Shown here piece by piece: positions 58,988 through 64,000 of a stretch of DNA of 64,000 bases. This DNA comes from Bolinopsis microptera (taxonomy: Eukaryota > Ctenophora > Tentaculata > Lobata > Bolinopsidae), in the NCBI RefSeq assembly GCF_026151205.1, contig NC_087074.1:6262001-6326000 (forward strand). The letters run 5' to 3'. The notes beneath the pieces were generated by a model. It was not told where the DNA came from. It was given only the letters and a program-made list of their open reading frames with translations, and did not search any database. The position numbers were made by a program, and so were the translations under genes. The first letter of the stretch is position 1, and every line of letters starts with the position of its first letter.

Positions 58988-60481
58988 GTCAGTTCTTACT
59001 TCAGTAGTAGTGTTTATATTCGCGTGAAAGAGGCGAGATTGTCACCAGTTCTTACTTCAGTACTGGGTTTTATATTCACCAGCGTACTGTAGTAATGATT
59101 ATATTCCAGTGAAAGAGGCGAGATTTTTACCAGCTCTATATCAACGTACGACCTTAGTTTTGTGACAATTTTACAATCAAGTGTTTGACCACTTAGACAA
59201 CATGGTTTTTACTGTTAGTGTTAAACACAGCAATGTAGTTAAGATCTATAATGTGTACACTACGTATACTGGACACAGAGTGACCACTAACCTTCTTTGT
59301 CACAGCTCACGGAGTATTCTTCAATGTCGTGTCTGTGCCAACTGTCGTTACATCAAATAACGGATGGTCAACACTGTTCTTCATAATCATATTTATGGGT
59401 AGCATTTCAGTTTGTGTTAGTTTTAATAATCTGTAAAAAAATTAACAATTAACCTTAACGAAAGTATGGTTATCAGCTCAGTCAGTATTATTGGCACATC
59501 TCCAACTCAGTCAGTATTATTGGCACATCTCCAACTCAGTCGAGACACAAAAATCAGATCATTTGAAAAACAGCCGTGGCTCTCCAGTTTGATCAGTTTA
59601 AGATATTCCAATGTTATGTTTAGCACAGGAAAATACCAGGTCTTGATAAAACTCAGCTCTGTAATAATTCTCACGACACATCAAAGAAAAAGACTTGTAA
59701 GTCTTCGTTGACTCTGTGACATGATATAATTCCATGTTTCAAGGCCGCGTTTAAATTGTCCAATTATAGTTTTTATATATTCCACGCTCTGAGGGTATAT
59801 TAGGACAAATGTTATCAGATGTTGGGAGTGAAATTAAATGTAAGAATGAAATTTAGAACTCCTTTTCTATGCCAGTTAGCCAGTTAGAGCAGATTTGGAT
59901 CAGGTTCATTTTAGACCTGTAACAAATCATCTGCTTGTTTCAGTGTATAGACAGAAGAGATGAGGCGGGGTGTACCGATTGCCCCTCAGGGAAGCTGCTA
60001 CTAGTAGGAGTCGCCCCAAACAGTGCTATCTTCCAATACGAGACTGTGTACGAGCTACAGGATTACAAACTCCGGGTAAGCATTATTTTTAGGCGACCGA
60101 TCATCTTGCTCTTGATAAGTGTCAACACTACAATCCCCAGGTAATAACACTACTATACCTTTATTTTCTGAGAGACCTGGACTTATTCTGAGAATATAAT
60201 CCACTATCGTTTGCTCTTACACTAAGTTAAATTAACGTAAGTTTCTCATCTAACTACCACGCCTTGCTGGGTTCAGAGATAATCACTGTAACTAACACAT
60301 TGTACTTCAGAACAAACCAGTTTACAAGACGACAGAGGACTCGTTACAGCAGGGCTATGTGGCGTACAATGATCTAGACAGGAGGTGGGAGGTATCCAAG
60401 TATGCTGATCAAGGAACTGTACTTGTTTCTAGTCCTACTATTACTACACAACCCTTTTTAACAGAGGTTACCTGGAAGTAA
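58838..60481 (+). CDS. Secreted LDLa-type protein, three exons
   Basis: Exons 58838-58987, 59944-60075 and 60311-60481, all joined in phase 0, encode about 150 residues. The ATG at 58838 is chosen over the in-frame one at 58793 because it starts directly at a signal peptide (CSTLLLHVLLTWYSVAVVA). Exons 1/2 form an LDL-receptor class A-like module with the calcium-binding signature CDGVNQCIDRRDEAGC; exon 2 adds a CTDCPSGKLLL segment. Exon 3 (KPVYKTTEDS ... YVAYNDLDRRWEVS ... VTWK) resembles a small beta-rich unit seen next to Cys-rich modules in secreted invertebrate proteins; I cannot name it. The last codon AAG is followed by TAA, and a GTAAGT donor overlaps it. Function unknown. Confidence 0.75.
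59944..60075 (+). CDS. LDLa protein exon 2
   Basis: 44 codons from CIDRRDEAGC to QDYKLR; acceptor TTTCAG, donor GTAAGC. Confidence 0.75.
60311..60481 (+). CDS. LDLa protein exon 3 and stop
   Basis: 56 codons plus TAA; acceptor CTTCAG. If the overlapping GTAAGT at 60478 is used and joined to the TTCAG acceptor at about 61134, the next bases are GTAA, which again give AAG TAA, so the protein is the same either way. Confidence 0.7.
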   Translation, partial: NKPVYKTTEDSLQQGYVAYNDLDRRWEVSKYADQGTVLVSSPTITTQPFLTEVTWK

Positions 60482-60485
60482 GTCG

Positions 60486-61101
60486 GGTTGTAAACCTTGT
60501 TGTAAACCTTGTTGTAAACCTTGTTGTAAACCTTGTTGTAAACCTTGTTGTAAACCTTGTTGTAAACCTTGTTGTAAACCTTGTTGTAAACCTTGTTGTA
60601 AACCTTGTTGTAAACCTTGTTGTAAACCTTGTTGTAAACCTTGTTGTAAACCTTGTCGTAAACCTTGTTGTAAACCTTGTTGTTAACCTTGTTGTAAACC
60701 TTGTCGTAAACCTTGTTGTAAACCTTGTTGTTAACCTTGTTGTAAACCTTGTTGTAAACCTTGTTGTAAACCTTGTTGTAAACCTTGTTGTAAACCTTGT
60801 TGTAAACCTTGTTGTAAACCTTGTTGTAAACCTTGTTGTAAACCTTGTTGTAAACTTTGTTGTAAACCTTGTTGTAAACCTTGTTGTAAACCTTGTTGTA
60901 AACCTTGTTGTAAACCTTGTTGTAAACCTTGTTGTAAACCTTGTTGTAAACCTTGTTGTAAACCTTGTTGTAAACCTTGTTGTAAACCTTGTTGTAAACC
61001 TTGTTGTAAACCTTGTTGTAAACCTTGTTGTAACCTTGTTGTAAACCTTGTTGTAAACCTTGTTGTAAACCTTGTTGTAAACCTTGTTGTAAACCTTGTG
61101 A
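60486..61101. repeat. (TTGTAAACCTTG)n, about 51 copies
   Basis: A 12-bp array with a few single-base variants and one 1-bp deletion near 61032. It begins five bases after the LDLa gene's stop codon. The NKVY and TRFT repeat ORFs on the minus strand are artefacts of the 12-bp period. Confidence 0.96.
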
Positions 61102-61199
61102 TAAAATGCTCTTTTCCTTACAATTTGGTTCAGGTAACAAGGAGAACAGGGAAGTACTACAAATTGAATAAAACGGTTAAGTTTGTAAATTACAATGTT

Positions 61200-64000
61200 C
61201 AATGTTCTTCAATATTTAATATCTCAATAATTAAAATATCCTAGGTCTTTATTGTATGCTTTATCTGTAAACTTTTGCTGTCTTCAATCCCATAAAAAGG
61301 GTATCCTCCTTCAAAGTCCCAACTCTAAGTTTCCCAGAAGTTTAAACAATCTCCTTTAATCTCCCTAGCAATTTATAAACAAATCCTAAGACCTAAAACT
61401 ATCCTCCTAGTAACCAAAAAACAGAGGTGGTTAAACTGAACTCTATGTTTATCAAAACAGAGATGTTAAATAAAACTCTTATGTTCCTATAACTCTCTGC
61501 TCTAAACAATTCGCCTAATCTATCATCCTAAATATCCTCTATAGCCAAACAGAGGTGTAAATGAACTCGCTGATAATCAAAAAACAGAGAGGTTAAATGA
61601 ACTCTCTTGCTCCCCAAAAACTCTCTGCTCCCCAAAAACTCTCTGAATTCTAAACAGTATCAAGTCTATTTGCCATTTAAGGCTCCACTTCTCGCGATCT
61701 CCTCTGCGCACATCCCTCGGCTTCCATTCGTATTCTTCCTTCTCCCACGTCCTTCTTCACGGTCTTTCTTTTACAGTCGGGTCTTATCTTTATTATGTCC
61801 ACCGATTCATTGTAGTAATAAAAGAATTAAGTGTTAGACTATGACAAAATTTTTATTTTGGCAGATCGCCAAAATGACCCTACAACATATCCTCCCACAA
61901 ATTAGTGAGGATGTTCTCCGCTGCATATACAGGAGGATACTTCACTAAAATTATGAATCAGAGATATCATTTGATATGCAATAAATAAGATCTGTATCCT
62001 CAATTGTACAATTCCTCAAATGGTAATATAAACGCATACAATTGCAAGTGAGTTATCAGAGTTGGTACATCGAGAGTATTAAAAACCACAATCTCATCAT
62101 CAGTTCACTCAACTCTTTCTCTACCTGTCATCCGTTTTCTTCTTTCTTCATCTTCCCTTAAATCCTTTACTATCCTGTAAAGTCTACTTCCCCGGGAGAA
62201 TTCCCCCGTCTATTTTAATATGAATTCTATTCATCTTCTTCTCTCCTTTCTGGTGTTATTCCTACTATTCAATGCACCGGCTGCTCTCTTTATTCTCCCG
62301 TTATTCCGTAGCACACATCCTTAGCCGTTAAACCACTCCCTTAGTGCCCGTCATATTTAAGACTCGGAGGGAAAATCCTCTTTGTTCTGAATAAACACGC
62401 CCAAATTCGTCAATAATGTACTACTAGACTTGCAAAGTGCTCGGCTGCACGACGAATGGCACCATTTTTATCCACAACCTACCATGGGTTACGTATATTC
62501 ACAAAGAACATAGTCTAGAATCACTCAAAAACCAAACTCATACAGCTCAAATTAAACAATCTGAAATCAGGGACTACTTTTCAAACCCCACCTGCCATTC
62601 TAACAGACATTCCTTAGTTCACTGCCACATGCGCATATCTACACAGACAACTGATAAACACTATTGCGGTGAGGCAGCATAATAAAGTTAACGTTACTAT
62701 TATCAATATGTTTGCAGATCAGGGCAGTCGACTCGGACCATAAATTTTAATGAATAGTTTTATTAGATACATCACAATTTAATCTGCGTGCCCCTCGGGG
62801 ATGAATATTTAACTTATTCGATTTTTTATTAATTTGAGTAAACATTGGCTGGTACTACGGTCCTGTCCCCCAATCAATCAATCATCTCCGAGATTGTTGC
62901 TTGCTTAGAGGGAATTCTCCTCGGGATGGTTTTGCCGCATCGAAGTCCATCTCTGCTTCCCTCGATCTTCGCCTCTTTCAGCATCCCCATAATACTGGGC
63001 TCCGGTCATAATCGTGCTACTGCTCCTATCTGTTTGGACCAATTATCTTTTATTTCGGCATAACCCCCTTTCTCCATTTTTGCTTGGGAGATTTTTAGAT
63101 ATTTGGAGCCTGATGTTTTCTTTCTGCCTTTCGCTGCATCTTTCTTCAGTTTTCCTTCAGCATGACTTCCGCTGTTCCTCATTATTTCATAATCTTTGTT
63201 CTTCCCTCCTACATGTGCTTCCCTTCTTTGATCACTCTTCATTTCTTTCTGCGCTTCTCTACTCTTCTTTGTAATTACATTCTTTTCTTTCACCTTCCCT
63301 CTGTTCGTCATGCTGCGTGTCTGTCCTCTTCTTCTACCGTCTTCTCTGGACCATCTCGCTCTTCTGCCGGCTTCTCAATCTCTGTCTCTCCGCTGCTTCT
63401 TCTCTTTCTTGTGGCATATCTTTATCTGTATTCTTCTTCTTGTCCAGTGGAATATTTTTTGTTGTCGGAATCCTCGTTTTTCTTTTTCCCGGTTCTCTTT
63501 GTTCTCTTTCGCTGCACATCCTTGTTCTTCATTCTTTTCTTTTTTCCGGAATCTTCCTCTCCATGCATGCGCTTCTTGATTTGCTGACAAAGGGCATTCC
63601 CTTTATCAACAGGTCTCTTTCACGCTTTCCTATCTCATTTTCGTCAGACCATAATATCTTCAGTTGATCCTATATTTCTACATGCAAATCGTGTGTCATC
63701 CATTTTCTAGTTTATACGATATTAAGCAAATACGAGCGTCAAATCAAAATTATGATGAAACCACGTATCAATACCCTTTATAGTGCCCTCACACAATTGC
63801 GTGAGGACCCCCAGCAGTGACATTTCGCTGTTTTAAAGAGATTGTAAAGTTATTAACTTTCAATCCTCTCGGGTTCCGAGACTCAGGAGTTGCACATAGT
63901 AGCTCAATATTTTGATTTCCTTCGCAATCTCCGATAATACCATGAAGCACATGATACCCAACACCGCCAAAGTGTTAAAACTATTGCGACCAGAATGCCC
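61200..64000. other. Pyrimidine-rich region, no supported gene
   Basis: 61405-61640 has irregular AAACAGAG / AACTCTCT repeats. 61855-61876 is a hairpin (ATTTTGGC, AGATC, GCCAAAAT). 63000-63590 is T/C-rich; the minus-strand Lys/Glu/Arg ORFs (63006-63311 and 63375-63590) reflect that bias and lack a domain. A decayed retroelement gag is possible but not supported. Confidence 0.4.

Noticed and set aside
60409-61202. 243-244 aa ORFs of NKVY or TRFT repeats on the minus strand.
   Set aside because: Artefacts of the 12-bp array next to the plus-strand LDLa gene.
63006-63590. Minus-strand basic ORFs resembling a gag-like protein.
   Set aside because: Purine-rich bias explains the Lys/Glu/Arg content; no zinc knuckle, protease or reverse transcriptase nearby.

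Overview
The window looks like nuclear DNA from an invertebrate animal. The evidence is a multi-exon, GT-AG spliced Golgi alpha-mannosidase II gene with short AT-rich introns, a spliced secreted LDLa-type protein gene, and abundant small TIR transposons, foldback elements and micro/minisatellites. There is nothing prokaryotic or viral. I cannot name the species; a cnidarian-like or other early-branching metazoan is only a guess.

Layout. 1-8500: a dispersed hairpin repeat, then a complete plus-strand GH38 alpha-mannosidase II gene that I could assemble as 19 phase-consistent exons (about 1,077 residues, one apparent single-base frameshift in exon 17). It carries a 7-bp microsatellite in intron 1 and a TA-flanked MITE in intron 3. 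8640-11760: foldback / inverted-repeat elements. 12456-14853: a 2.4 kb TIR element, apparently non-coding, carrying 18 copies of a 15-bp motif that mostly point one way in the left half and the other way in the right half. 14905-30340: 15.4 kb of extremely C-rich (G-rich on minus) low-complexity DNA whose long ORFs are composition artefacts. 30723-32421, minus strand: the first three exons of a second alpha-mannosidase II gene, with the same exon phases as the first, whose exon-2/intron-2 splice junction has been amplified into 22 tandem 43-bp units. The catalytic exons are missing and the C-rich block begins 383 bp downstream.

33.2-35.3 kb: diverged dispersed repeats. 35.3-36.5 kb: about 150 copies of an 8-bp unit. 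37.2-45.0 kb: a nested palindrome. Outer arms of about 920 bp are packed with an AAGCG/TTATAA motif. Inside them lie a second palindrome with dated transposon insertions (the partner arm supplies the empty site), a (GGAGAC)n array, a tandemly duplicated CCTTGT/CTCCTT polypyrimidine tract, and a third palindrome built of about 170-bp monomers. 45-58.7 kb: gene-poor DNA with MITEs and short tandem repeats, including a 21-bp minisatellite at 56.1-57.0 kb. 58.8-60.5 kb: a three-exon secreted LDLa-type gene, followed at once by about 51 copies of a 12-bp repeat. 61.2-64 kb: pyrimidine-rich DNA with no gene I can support.

How it fits together: only two intact-looking genes are visible, the mannosidase (N-glycan trimming in the Golgi) and the secreted LDLa protein. 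The rest is a repeat-driven landscape in which transposons, palindromes and replication-slippage arrays have cut up a second mannosidase copy.
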